A program made the position numbers and the translations under genes. Shown here piece by piece: positions 10,250 to 22,305 of a stretch of 64,000 nt of DNA. Each line of letters begins with the position of its first letter. Positions within the stretch are counted from its first letter, which is position 1. The DNA is from Solanum dulcamara. Its lineage: Eukaryota > Streptophyta > Magnoliopsida > Solanales > Solanaceae. The stretch spans positions 35,953,286-36,017,285 of the forward strand of contig NC_077245.1 in assembly GCF_947179165.1 (NCBI RefSeq), read 5' to 3'. The notes beneath the pieces were generated by a model. That model had not been told where the DNA came from, made no database searches, and was given only the letters and a program-made list of their open reading frames with translations.

Positions 10250-13200
10250 TTACAGCTTGTCCATCTCAAGGTATGCCTTAGCTTGTTTGGGGAGATCATG
10301 CACAGTAAAATAGAGTTCAAGAGATTTGCATTTGTGGCTGTGTTTGGATAAGACATCAGCTGTGTAGTTTGTTTCTCTAAGGATGTGTTTACAACTGAAA
10401 GTTTGGAATTGGTTGATGATGTTGTTTAAATTGTCCAGCAGCTCCTTTATTGACCAAGGGGGGTTTTCTTCTTGTTGTAACCACCTGATTAGGAGTTGAG
10501 AATCTACCTCTAACTCTCCCTGTAAATAACCAAGATGAATACACTAAGATAGACCAAAGATAGCAGCCCTGATTTCTGCTTGGTTGTTAGTTCCTTCCCC
10601 CAATGGAACTACATAGGCAAAGATAAGGTCACTATGAGTATTTCTAAGTATTCCTGCTCCACCAATGTTGCCTGGGTTGTTAAGGGCACTACCATCTGTA
10701 TTTAGCTTTACCATTTGATCACCTGGTTTGATCCAGCATACAGGGGTAATTTTGGTGTCATGGTAGCATTATTCCACTGAAATGACTAGGTCCTTCCAGT
10801 TATTTGGCCATTCAATATAAGGAAAAGTTGTGATGAGCAGGTTAGAGATGTCTTTGTAGACAGAAAACTTGACTCTTGAAAGGTTAGATTTCTTCCCACT
10901 ATATTTGGAAGCACATCTATTCTTCCATAAGTTCCAACAAATGAAGACAGGGATTGCTTGGAACAGGAGTTTATGTGCTTCATTCTTGTATTTAGATGTC
11001 CACCATCTCATAAGAATATTTCTAAGAGGTGTGTAATCCTTTTTTATGCCTAAAGAATCAGCAAACACCCTCCAAGTATTCTTGGCAAAGGTTCCTGTAA
11101 CAAAGGTGTGATCAATGGTGTCTTGGCCAGGTCTATCACAACAATGGCACTGAGAGGGGGCTTTGCCAAAGCTGGTTATTTTCTCATTGGTAGGTAATTT
11201 CCTTCTAAGAGCTCTCAAAACAAGAAAGGAGCATTTGAAAGGTATTAGTTGGTGCCAAGTACATGCATTCAGCATATTATTTGTCCTCTTGTCTCTAATG
11301 AGCTCCCAGGCAAAAGAACAACTGAACTCCCCATTGGTATTAGGAATCCAGCATGGATGGTCCTGTTTGAGAGGATGGTAGCTGAATTGAGTTGCTAAAA
11401 TGTTAGGAACAAATTGAGGAGGGGCGTTTTGGATAATGAGATCAACATTCCATTGGCCATTAGTTAGAAAAGCTGAAACTTGGGTGTGGTTAAACCTACA
11501 GCTGTTAGCAGAAAAGTTAGCTAAAGGGCCAACACCTAGCCAGTTATCCCACCAAAAAAGGTAAGAGCCAGACTTAATTTGCCACTGAATGTGAGGCTCA
11601 ATGTTGTGTTTGTTGTTCATGAGGTGCTTCCAAATTAAGGACCGACCAGTGTCCTACTTTTTTGTAATAATATTGGCCCTCTGACAGTATTTGGATTTAA
11701 GGAATTCTCCCCACAAGGTGTTCTTGGTTCTAAGGGTCCACCACTGCTTATATTGAAAAGATTTAACCACATCAGTGATTTGTCTAAACCCTATGCCCCC
11801 TTCATCATAAGGATAGCTAAGGTTCTTCCATGAGGACCAGTGGTACTTCCTCTTGTCATTTTTCCATCCCCAGAAGAAGTTAGCAGTGATGCTCTGAATC
11901 TGCTTGATGATGGTTGAGGGGGGGATGCTGGCTGAAAGCAAATGTATTGGCATGGCTTGAATAACATGCTTCACAAGAATAGCTCTACCCCCATAGCTCA
12001 GGATTTTAGCATGCCAACCAGTGATCCTGCTTACAACTTTTGCAATAAGATCAAAGTAGTAAATAACTCTTTGCCTACCAATATAAATAGGACATCCCAA
12101 GTATGTTATAGGACTACTTTTTTGGTTGAAACTAGTGATACTCTTGATTCTCAGTACAGTAGAGTTGAAAGCATTGGAGGGAACCATGAAATGAGTTTTT
12201 TGCTTGTTAATCAATTGTCTAGTAACTCTTTCATAGGTAGTTAATGTTTCCATAATGAGAGCTAAGGTGTGCCTTCTTCCAAAAGTAAAGATGATGATAT
12301 CATCTGCAAAACTCAGATGATTGATCTGAGGTCCCTTTTTTGCCATAAAGAAACCATGAAATTGGGGATACTGATGAAGATTATTCAGTAGTCTGGACAG
12401 CACTTCAGCACCTAGGACAAATAACCCCTTGTGGAGTGAAAGAAACCATGTCTTGAACCATTGACTATAACAGAGTACCAGTTATCGACCATGATTCTCC
12501 AAACCATGTCAATGAAAGTTTCTTTAAACCCTATTCTTCTCATCATAAAACAAGTGTAATTCCAAGAGACCCTATCATAAGCCTTGGGCATGTCAAGTTT
12601 TATCACAACATTACCTCCAACATTTGGTTTTTTGATCTGGTAGATTATTTCCTGGGAAAGCATTATATTTTCAGAGATATTTCTATTCTTGACAAAGCCA
12701 GATTGGTTCAAGAAAATGAAGTTGGGGAGAATAGGAACATGTCTTAGGTAGAGGAGTTTGGAAATGATTTTGTTAGTGAAGTTGCTAAGGCTTATGGGTC
12801 TGAACTCAGAGATTTTTGTAGGATGGTTTACTTTTGGGAGTAGAACCAAACAAGTATGGGTGAAATATTTAGGCATAGTTTGTCCACAAAAGAAGGATAT
12901 GATCACTTTAAGGAGGTCTTCTTTGATGATGTCCCAGCACACCTGAAAGAAAGTTCCATTCATCCCATCAGGGCCAGCAGCAGAGTGAGGATTCATAGTA
13001 AAAACAGCAGTTTTCACTTTTTCCATAGTAGGCATGGCTTGTAAATCTTCATTGTCTTTGTCAGTCACCATTGTAGGGATGCAATGGAGTGTCTGCTGTT
13101 GGATGTGCTCCTCCTTTCCAGTAAACATTTGTTGGAAATATTCACAAGCAGCATCAGCTATCTCTTTATCACCTTGCACCCAAGAGCCTTCTTCATTTTG

Positions 13201-14328
13201 GATTCTGTGGATGTGAAGCTTTCTTCTCCTGCCTCTGATAAGAGCATGAAAGTAGCTAGAGTTCCTGTCACCTTCTTTGAACCAGTGAAGTTAAGACTTT
13301 TATCTGAGGATAGAATCCTCCATCTTCATGTATCTAATGTACTCAGCATTGATAGCATGCAGTTGAGACCTATTTTTATTGGTGTTTATACTGATCAGAT
13401 TCTCTTCAGCTTGTCTAGCCTTCTCCTCATATTCTTTGACTTTAGCATAGATGTCTCCAAATTGATTTCTTGACCAGCAGCCAAGAGTAGCAGTAAGTCT
13501 TTTTATTTTCTGATGAAAACTCCATATTGGATTTCCTTCAGAAGGTCTGCTCTAGCAATTCTTGACAGTATCCATGAAAGAAGGTTTCTCAGGCCAGCAG
13601 TTCAGGAATTTGAAATACTTGATGGGGTTTTGTTGTTGGTCAATCATTTCTAAGAGCAAGGGGCAGTGATCAGAACCCACAGAAGGAAGATGAGTAATGC
13701 TGGTATGGGGCATGGTCTCTATCCAGTTATCATTAACCATCCCTCTATCAAGTCTCTTCCAAATTCTAAAGTTGATACCCCTCAGGTTGGACCAGGTGTA
13801 TTTCTGACCTGAGAAACCAAGGTCTTGAAGACCTGAAGCCTCAATAATGCTAATGAACTCAAAATGCTTTCTCATATTATAGGGGACGCCCCCTAATTTT
13901 TCTTCAAGGTCTACAATAACATTAAAGTCTCCTATAGTGCACCATGGATTGGGTGTAGTAGACTGCTATAGAAGGCTATCCCATAAGGGTCTTCTGAGAT
14001 GATCTTTACATTTAGCATAGACAAAGGTAGTGATGAATTGATTTGTGATCATGGCATGATTGAGCTCACAAGTGATTAGTTGCTCATCATTCTCCAAAAT
14101 CTTGCAATTCACATCTTTGGTCCAGAAAATCCAAATATTACCATTGGGATTGTGGATGGCATGATCCATATTGAGCTGGTTTCTGAAGTATTATAACTGA
14201 GAGTTATCAGAAAAAGGTTCCATTAGAACTATAAGAGAAATTTGATGGATATTTTTGAGAAGTTTTATTCTATCCATGGCTCCTTGGGTATTAATACCCC
14301 TTACATTCCAGCTAAGGGTACTAATCAT
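10250..14328 (-). pseudogene. LINE ORF2: endonuclease, reverse transcriptase, zf-RVT, RNase H (broken)
   Basis: ORF2 nicks target DNA and copies the LINE RNA there. From the ATG at 14328 it opens MISTLSWNVRGIN, the usual endonuclease start; later endonuclease motifs are LMEPF, IGDFNV and GSDHCPLLLE. The RT runs from about 13050 (SAAGPDGMNG, FRPISLSNF, SGFVKNRNISENI, KLDMPKAYDRVSW) to the catalytic FADD at 12299-12310. The zf-RVT domain is near 11000-11250 (CHCCDRPGQDTIDH). A plant-type RNase H follows at about 10290-10715 (LNTDGSALNNPG, NNQAEIRAAI, EVDSQLLIRW, NYTADVLSKH), with its acidic residues kept. Damage: several stops, and a short deletion near 12424-12427 that removes the expected RQGDPLSP segment and shifts the frame (STRG joined to LFVLGAEVLSRL). 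Not functional. Confidence 0.95.
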
Positions 14329-14399
14329 TGAGAAATTCTTGACGTATGGGACCTGGTACTTGGTCTGCCTGTGGGGGCAGTTTTTGTAGCAATTTTTGT

Positions 14400-17300
14400 C
14401 TTATTGCAAAATCTGGTCCTATGTATCCCTCTAGGAGATAGACCCTGTGAACTAGCCACCTGTTGGATGTCTTCCTCATATATATTCTCAGAAGAGGGGT
14501 TGATGGTTTTGATTAAATGCTCACTTATAATATCATCTTCCTCTTGATCATGTAAGGGCTGATAATTATTATCTTCTTCATTTTCTGAATCACATACAGC
14601 ATACTCATCAATAGGGTCCTGTATGTTGGTGTTAAAGGTGAAGTGATCTGTAGCTACCTCTAGAGTTTGAAAAAGGGGTGATATCTATACCCACCTGATC
14701 ATCATCAAGTACAAATTGTTGACATCCCTGTTCACTTTGCTGCATTGCAACACTGTCAGTTAAAGGAGTTTGGCATTTCTCAGAAAGGTTTGTTTTCTTT
14801 TTGATGGCCTCTCTCCTTTTCTTGCTTAACTTGTTCTTTTTAGCATTAGAGTCTTTGCCACTACTGCTTGCAATGGATCCCAAATCCTTGGCCATAGAGT
14901 CTAAGATGTTTTGCATGGTAGAATCATCAGTAGAGGGATCTCTTCTGATGGATTCAGTATTTGGTATGTCATTTTTAGCCTTGTGTGCAGGGGTAGCAGG
15001 GGCTGTAAGGTCACTCCTAAGGTCAGTGATATTCTCATGCAAAACATGAGACAAGATCCCTCCCCTTTTAGGTTCCCCATCCTGCAGATTAGTGGGGTTC
15101 TCCATTACTCCTCCAACCCTTCTTCCATCAACTTCACAACCAACAGCAGCAGAGATATGATGTGGGCGTGTAAGGGGTATGGGGAGTAATAAGTCAATAC
15201 ATGCATTCCTTGTTACATTGCTCCCTTGAGTAGTACCTTGTTGTTGAATTATAGTGTTTTCCTACATTTTTGCTAAATTTTTCAAAGTGGAATTCCTTTG
15301 GTTACTTGGTTCTCCTGCATCTTGGTTATTGGTTTGATCCTGGGTAACAAGATCAACATAATTATTGGAAGTATAAATAGGAGTAGAGGGCTTACCTGGA
15401 CCTGTGATATTTTGCTGAGGTTTATCAACTCCCCTGTTCTGCTGTGGTTGAATAGAGCTGATCACATTTGTTTGTTGGGGCTTGTTTTGTCCCTTAGACT
15501 GTTTCTTCCTCTGAACTTGCCACAACAGTTCTTTTGCATTGTCAAGTGTTTGTTGTGGCTGAGCAGGAGCATCTTTTACAGATGTATTGATATTTGTGTC
15601 ATCATGATCCTTGGTTAGCATGCCCTCCTTGTTTTTGTTCATTTTTGCTGTTTCTTCTTCTTTTCTTTTTTTTTGCTCTTCATCCCTTCTTTGAATATTA
15701 CAAACATGTATCAAGTGACCCTGATATTTGCAATACATGCAGTAATCAGGTATATTTTCATATAAAATAGCTTTCCACCTCCCTTGAGTTTTATCAGTTT
15801 TGTCATATCCCAGCCAAACATGGGGATGTCTTTTATTGGTGAGGTTCACTTGAAGTCTCACCTTGGCTATGCTTCCCCTTGTTTTTTATATGGAGGCAGT
15901 GTCTAGATAAATTACCTTCCCTACAGAGGCTATCAGGGCAGTGGTGAACTCCATGTTATAACAATGCCAAGGTAGTTCTGGTAAGGCTACCCAGATTGGC
16001 ACTATTGGGGTTTTTTCATCCGTTTTAAAAGTAGGTGTCCATGTCTGAATCCTCATGAGTTGGCCCTCTATTGTCATTCTCTGTTTGGTCCAGACAGTAT
16101 TGTAATCCAACTCATTGTCCAAGTCAATGTAGATATGTCTAGCATTGAAATGAGCAATTTTTACACCTCTTGAGAGCTGAGTTTGAATGATAAAGCTCCT
16201 TCTTATCAGCTCTATCTTTGCCATGGTGTGGGTAAATTTGCCAACCAAGGTGTATTTGCATCTTTGAGCTAGTTTGTGCATAAAGTCTTCTTTTTCAAAA
16301 AACACAGCAGGCAGGCCCTGTTTGGTTGTGTATTCAGGGGTGGCTAATTCAATAGGAGACTCATTCTTTGCTTGATTATTTCTGAGTTTGGCAGCAAAGG
16401 TCTGAACTACAGTGTAAGGGGCAGGCTGAAGGACCTGGTCCTTTAAGTTGGGAAAAATATTTTTCTGGGGGTTTTGGTTAGTGGAATTTGGTTTCGGTTG
16501 GGTATTGACTGATTTAGTTCCAACATGTCTAGGACTAACATTAGCATAGCTGGTGGGCACCTTAGGTTGGCTAGTTTGAACCTGGATGTCAAAATTACTA
16601 GACACCTTAGGGAAGCTATTGTGGGTGGTGGTAGGTTGTTGAGTGTGTAGCTGGTTGCTAGTTTGAGGAATAGAATTGTTAGGCATTTTCGTAGGAATTT
16701 CAGGGTTGCTTTTAGAATTGATTTTGGTATGATCAGTTCCCTGCAAGGAGTTACCTACAGCATTACTAGGGATTACATTTGCATTAGGTTGCAAAAGAAC
16801 TCCACTGGATTTCAAATTGGCAGTCTCAGAGTATATCAAGTTGGAAGGATTGGTATTACCTTAAAGGTCTGTAACATTAGCACTGTTACATTGCTGTGAA
16901 GTTCCTGAGGCATGTTTATCATTTTTGGAAAAAGGATGCATCGACTTTGCATTATCAATTGTGTGTATATCATCCTTTAGTTGATTGAATTGACCATATT
17001 GTTGATATTGGTCTTGAACCAATGTGTGTTCTTCAGCTTGATTATCAGTGAAAATGTGCATATCACCTTGACGAGTGTCTCGACGACTTTTTGAATTTAA
17101 ATTTGTTATTGATGATTTGAGACACCTCTTGTGGATAGGAAGTTGCGCATTGCCCTTAGGGATATTTTGGATTAGATCTTGTGACAAATGGTTCGCCAGA
17201 GCTCCGGCGCTGGTACTCTGACAGTGACCCTATTGATTTGGCAAATTCGAGCTAATTTGAGAGGATTTGATTCCTTCTCTAGTGTTTGTAAGTTGCTGGT

Positions 17301-17883
17301 GGGGTGTATTTGTATCAATGAAACTCCCCGTTTTGCATTGGTTTCCACCTGAAAATGTCGCCTGAGCTCCGGCAACCTCGCCGGTGCCATCATCCCCAAT
17401 GATTCCACTGTCCATTTGGGTTGAAATTTTGGTTGTAGGAGCGCCATGAGGTGGGGAACAAACCCCAGGGGGTCCGCCATCTCGAATGTCGCCGGAGCCC
17501 CTTCGAATATGAAGGCGCAACTCCGGCGACTCTGCGATGTTTCTCTCAGGAGTCGCCTGATCAGTGCTCTCAAATAGTGCAGTGGTTTGATCCAATTTTT
17601 GGACTGTATGTAGTCCAAAAGATAAGGAATCATCTACCACAGTTCTTGATACTCGAATCAAACCATGTTTCTGAAAATTGATGATCTTGTGTGCAATTCT
17701 CAGCTCCTCTTCAGAGACAGTGATTGCATCAGTATTTTGTTGACCGATCGATTGTTGTTGATTCAAACTAGCTTCACTTGAAATTGCAGTATTATTTTGC
17801 AAATTCAGAGTGTCATTAGCTGGTGATGTTTGATGATCTATATTCGGTGGTCACGGGAGCTTCACCGACGGCGGTGAAGCCAT
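14400..17883 (-). pseudogene. LINE ORF1: DUF4283-like gag protein with CCHC zinc knuckle (broken)
   Basis: ORF1 proteins bind the LINE RNA. The start at 17883 reads MASPPSVKLP and then a TGA at 17851-17853 (codon 11), after which the same frame continues into a Gln, Ser and Asn-rich leader. Further stops break the leader near 17227 and 16860. A globular domain spans about 15890-16330 (FFEKEDFMHKLAQRCKYTLV, IWVALPELPWHCYN) and matches the DUF4283 type found in plant LINE ORF1 proteins. A CX2CX4HX4C knuckle follows at 15700-15741 (CMYCKYQGHLIHVC). A Lys-rich tail (KKNKLSKKRREAIKKKTN) lies near 14775-14835; the exact end near 14400-14630 is uncertain because of decay. Confidence 0.9.
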
Positions 17884-17968
17884 TCAGAACTGACCGGAGA
17901 TGAACAGTGTGAGATAGAGAGGGAGGAGATGACCGTTAGAGATGACCGTTATGCTGAAAATTTTTGAT
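17884..17968 (-). other. LINE 5' UTR remnant
   Basis: About 85 bp between the insertion edge and the ORF1 start. On the minus strand it includes a repeated aacggtcatct motif (17931-17950 area) and a pyrimidine-rich run. It may hold promoter function, but no specific element can be named. Confidence 0.5.
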
Positions 17969-19508
17969 GGGAAGAAAAATGTTAGGGGCAAGAAGAAAGG
18001 GGCTATGGGGTTTGGCCCTTTGGAGGTGAGCCTTCGAGTTTTGTTTTGTGAATTAATTATTTGAGGTGTACCAAGTCTATATAATGGTGTTTTATAATAT
18101 AAAAACTCAATTTGGTACAGCAGACAAGTGACACAAACAACCCGCTCAATTTCAGCACGTTTGGAGAAGTTCCGAGTTGCAATTTGTCAGTTTTGGTCAA
18201 ATTCGGGTAAGGTAAGGTTTATCCTTTCAATTTGAACTTTATGGTGTTGTTATGGAGTGTATTATACACCTTGTGTGTGGATGTAAACGTAAAAATGGTA
18301 TAGGAATGCTTGACATTGGAGATAATCCAAATTGTAGTCGCTATAGTTAAATTGTCGTTGAAGTAAAGTGTTGTGTTTTGGTGTGCTGTTTCAGGTGTGT
18401 GGGGGTGTGTTTCAAGGACTAAATGGATCATAAAATAGGTGTGGGTGCTACTGGTTTCAGCCATGCGACCCCCCGCTTCATACGGTTAAAGATTTCACAA
18501 AATAGAAACTAGAAACCCTATTTTGGATATCGTAGTGTCAAGCGAGTCATTCTGAGGTTGTATTGTATAGTGTTGCCATGTTTTATATATATATGAGATG
18601 ATGGTTATGTTTTTGGTTGGCTGTAGGTATTAGGGACATGATTTGGAATTCGGATAGGGCACATTATAGTAATCGTGCATAATTCCATTGCATGGTTCAT
18701 CACGCCTACACTAGAGGGTCAGGTACGTATGTATATATATGATAATGTGATGATGTGTTATAATAAAGAGGTGATGGTACTACATATATGATTCACCGGA
18801 TCCTTGATAGGGACGGCGATATTAAAAATTTGAGCATGCATGATTTTACTTTCCCAGGTATAAGTTGCTTATTTGATAATTTACCCCTGCTTCTCTATTT
18901 CAGATATGCTTCCAGTTGTGTTATGTTATGTTTTACATAATCAGTACATATGTCGTACTAACCCCCTTCTCTCGGGGGAGGGAGGGCTACATTCATGCCT
19001 GCAGGTACAGGTTTTGGGAGTCTGTCAGCTTAGAATTTCGCTCAGCACAGCTGGAAGAGGCTCTATTCTATCAGACCCTAGCTTTTGGTACTGACCACTG
19101 ATGTATAGAACTGTTTTTTCTATTCAGGGGTATGGCGGAGGCCCTATCCCGCCATATGTTATCATTAATATTGTTAGAGGTCTGCAGACATGTACATGTG
19201 GGTTGCGTATGTCAGTTTGGTTCGGATAGATCTATGTCATATATGGTATATGTTATTATGTTATGACAACCTTGTCGTCTAGCATGCCATTTCATATTAT
19301 GATACAAATGAAAGAGGCTACAGATATACAAAATGTTATGACCCATGGATGTTCTCATGCACGTATCAGGTTGCTTGTAGCCTGATTTGACTACACTTAA
19401 TTCATATGCATTACGTTGTTTATTGTTCGACTCGACCACAACTGATAGACTTATATATGGGGGTTTAGATCGGACCCCAGTCGCGACCTATGGGGTTAGG
19501 TCGTGACA
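17969..19508 (+). repeat. 3' LTR of element T, part 2 (after the LINE)
   Basis: Begins with the right copy of the LINE TSD and continues the LTR from the base reached at 8858; aligns with 1661-3829 of the 5' LTR. At 18667-18669 it jumps over the equivalent of 2328-3026 (699 bp), with atag at both edges of the deleted piece. It ends GGTCGTGACA at 19508, followed by the TSD ttagt. Confidence 0.94.
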
Positions 19509-19513
19509 TTAGT

Positions 19514-19850
19514 AAGGTAGCGTATGAGTTGGATTTTCCTTCCAAGTTGGCATGGATGAATTCGGTGTTTCATGTATCTTTGTTGAAGAAGTTTATTGGT
19601 GATCCTAAGTCTATTATGCCTTTGGAGAGTGTGGGTGTAAAGGAGATTTTATCTTACGAGGACATTTCAGTTAATATTCTAGACCGAAAAAAACAAATTA
19701 AGGAATAAAGAGGTTGCGTCTGTTGAAGTGATATGGAGGAGTCAAGAGATTGAAGGTGCTACGTGGGAGGACAAGGCCGACATGATGACACATTATCCTT
19801 ATCTCTTTCCATCCATTTCAGCCCAAGGTACTTAGTTTCCTCATGATCTA
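19514..19850 (+). pseudogene. Integrase C-terminus and chromodomain-like tail of element O
   Basis: Direct continuation of the reading interrupted at 857: KVAYELDFPSKLAWMNSVFHVSLLKKFIGD, then VGVKEILSYEDISVNILDRK, and in a shifted frame EVIWRSQEIEGATWEDKADM. This is the usual C-terminal end of gypsy pol. It is followed by a 3' untranslated stretch to the purine tract at 20058-20067. Confidence 0.92.
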
Positions 19851-20068
19851 CTCCTACGAACTTTACATTTCAACTTTCCTATGTCTTTTTATATGCATGC
19901 ATAATCATGCAGTTCACTTTAAGCTATGTTTTCCATTGAGTTTGAAAATCTCATGGCTTATTCAATTTTGAAGTATCATTGCATTCATGTTGGGTTGATA
20001 GTCCTTTTTCCATGTCCTTTCTATGCTATTGAATCCCATTAGAAGAAAAATATTTTCAAGGGGGAGAT
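19851..20068 (+). other. 3' untranslated region and polypurine tract of element O
   Basis: Non-coding, AT-rich sequence after the pol end. The purine run aagggggaga at 20058-20067 lies one base before the LTR start TGTAATGCCC at 20069. Confidence 0.75.
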
Positions 20069-20109
20069 TGTAATGCCCTAGAAATTTTTGAGTTTGGAGA
20101 GAGTTCTAA

Positions 20110-22300
20110 TGTAACACCCCTCAAATATGTCCGCAAGATACCTTAAGAATGCCTTGGAAATAGGCCACTCATGTAACGCATTATCCTTAATCTTTTTGGA
20201 AAATCTGAGTTAAGAATATCGATCAGGGGTCAAAACCTACGGGAAAATGGTCTTGGTGAATTTTTAGGACCCGTAGAATGGAAGAAAGATTTTCAAAGAA
20301 ACCACAAAATAGTGTGGTCCGCGTTGTGGACCTAGGATAGTTTATCGGCCAAAGTTGACCGCGAAAGGTCCGCGTTGTGGACCTAGGAAGCTTTCTTGGA
20401 CGAATTTAATTTTTTTTAAGGGCATTTTAGACTTTTCCCAAATTATTAGTTAATGAACCTAGACATTTTTAGGACCTAATTCAACTCGATAAATTAACCT
20501 AAACCTCTAATTCTATTCATTCTTCTACAATTCATATATTAAATATTTCTCTCTCTACAAAAAGACTCTCAAGGGTTTCCATTGAAGACTTCAAGCAAAT
20601 TCACTCAATTTCTACATCAAAACTCTCAAGTTCTTCCAAATTAATTGGTGTTCTCACTCAAGGTATGTGGGTATTGATTCATGGATCCTTTCATCTATGA
20701 AGCCCAATCAATTTTTTAAGGTTTTCTATCAAATTAAAATATGGTATTTTATGGGATTTGTGATCTTGATTCCAATTGCATGAATTTTGATTTAAAGTAT
20801 GATCATGAGTCTATTTTGATATAAATTTATGGTTATTGAATTAAATTGAAGAGTTTTTCCATGAATTCTCCTAGTTGATTTCTAGGGTTCATGATGTAAA
20901 TTATGAGTATTTTGATTTATACTTCTCAATGATATTATCTATATGAATTATATATGGGCTGATATAAAGTTTATGATCATGCATATCTTCAAGTTAATTT
21001 CATTATTTTCAAGTAAATTGATCCTGCATTCATGTCATACCCTAATTTCAAGTTCAAGTTATGGTTATAAATTTTCCAAGTATGAATTATGACTATGTGT
21101 TTCCATGATGATCATGAATTATAAGTATGTCTCAAATTATGGTTTTTTATGCAAGTTATGAAGTAAGGCGACCTAAGGCCTAACAATATGAATTATGCAA
21201 ATATGATTGTAATGATGAAAGGGCAAATTCTCACATTACAAGTATGTTATGAAAATGAGCTACTCTATGATTTCAAGCCTATGATCATGACTATGATATA
21301 TGAAATTATGATTTCTATGATATGTATGTATTCCATGGGATTTGACTTAGTACTGAATGTGGACTTGAGGTGGGGGCTCGAAGCAAGGGGCTCTTATATA
21401 AAGTGTCTTATCGCATAACTACGTGCCACCTTAGGTACAAAGAGATTAGAGGTGAATACCCAAATCTATACGAGGTGAGTACCCAAAATATCAAGGCTTG
21501 GAGGTGAGTACCCGAGTCTAAGAACTAGAGTTGAGTACCTGGTTCACACGACCGCTTAGTGGATCGACTTAGGCATATAGGAGTCTACCTTGGCAAGTAG
21601 TCTCCCCCTTTCCTCCGATGTAGGGGCAATATTGGGATTCCATGTTATAGCTCGTATGGTCTTATTGTCGGTTATGATTCCTATCCCACATATGTACGAT
21701 CTTTTAAGTATGTTATGATTTTGAATTTATTCTTTTAAATGCTTTGGTCAAAATGATTTTCTTATGACTTTACGTATTCCAAATTATCATGTGTTTTACT
21801 TAATCTTTGCATTCTATGATTTACGTTGCATGTCACGCCCTCATACTTAGTACATTCCAACGCACTAATGCATACTTTTTTCCTACATTGTCTCATAATG
21901 TAGGGGTTGAGATTGAAGATCCTTATCATCCACGTAACTAGTAGGCGTTCCTATCCCAAGGTGTTGTGGTGAGTCCTCATTGACCGGGGACTAGTTTCAA
22001 GTTGGTTACTATTCTCTTTTCAAAAGACTTTTGCTTATGTTGTAGATTGAGGGTGAGCTAGGGACATGTCTTAACCCTCGCCCATACTCATGTTTAGAGG
22101 CATCTAGTTTGACATATGTTTGAATCTATGTTGTCAAAAGACATTTTCAGATTTCTATTCAAGGTTTTAGACTCTCTTCTGATGTTTTTGCTTTTATATT
22201 TTACCATATGAATGCTTATGATATGTAAAAGAGGCTTCGTTGGAACCCTTTGGGGTTTTGATCGCCATCTTATGACTAGGCCCTAGGTCGGATCATGACA
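20110..22300 (+). mobile_element. Solo LTR A (Ty3/gypsy)
   Basis: A 2,191-bp LTR starting TGTAACACCCC and ending GGATCATGACA, flanked by the 5-bp TSD tctaa at 20105-20109 and 22301-22305. No PBS or pol follows, so this is a solo LTR left by recombination between two LTRs. It sits only 41 bp into the O LTR. Two copies of a ggtccgcgttgtggacc block lie near 20318-20385. Confidence 0.93.
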
Positions 22301-22305
22301 TCTAA

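Larger units (their letters stand above)
8859..17968 (-). mobile_element. L1-type LINE retrotransposon inserted in the 3' LTR of T
   Basis: A 9.1-kb non-LTR element on the minus strand. A 15-bp TSD (gggaagaaaaatgtt) flanks it at 8844-8858 and 17969-17983, and the 5' LTR of T shows the uninterrupted site around 1657-1680. A T run at 8859-8868 is the poly(A) tail of the minus-strand element. Order on the minus strand: 5' UTR from 17968, ORF1 from 17883 with a DUF4283-like domain and a zinc knuckle, ORF2 from 14328 with endonuclease, reverse transcriptase, zf-RVT and RNase H domains, and a 1.4-kb 3' region with repeated monomers. It appears full length at its 5' end but both ORFs are broken. Confidence 0.96.
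858..19508 (+). mobile_element. Ty3/gypsy LTR retrotransposon T, complete outline, nested in O integrase
   Basis: A full LTR-retrotransposon outline: 5-bp TSD ttagt at 853-857 and 19509-19513; 5' LTR 858-3829 starting TGTTACACCCC and ending GGTCATTACA; PBS matching initiator Met-tRNA at 3834-3846; internal region to 8074 with a purine tract; 3' LTR 8075-19508 ending GGTCGTGACA. The 3' LTR is split by a LINE at 8859-17968. Removing T rejoins the host integrase reading (KIVRRVS with KVAYELDF), which independently confirms both ends. The LTRs differ at many positions; by eye I count about 17 differences over the first 220 aligned bases after 967, so the insertion is old. Internal coding capacity is decayed. 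Confidence 0.95.
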
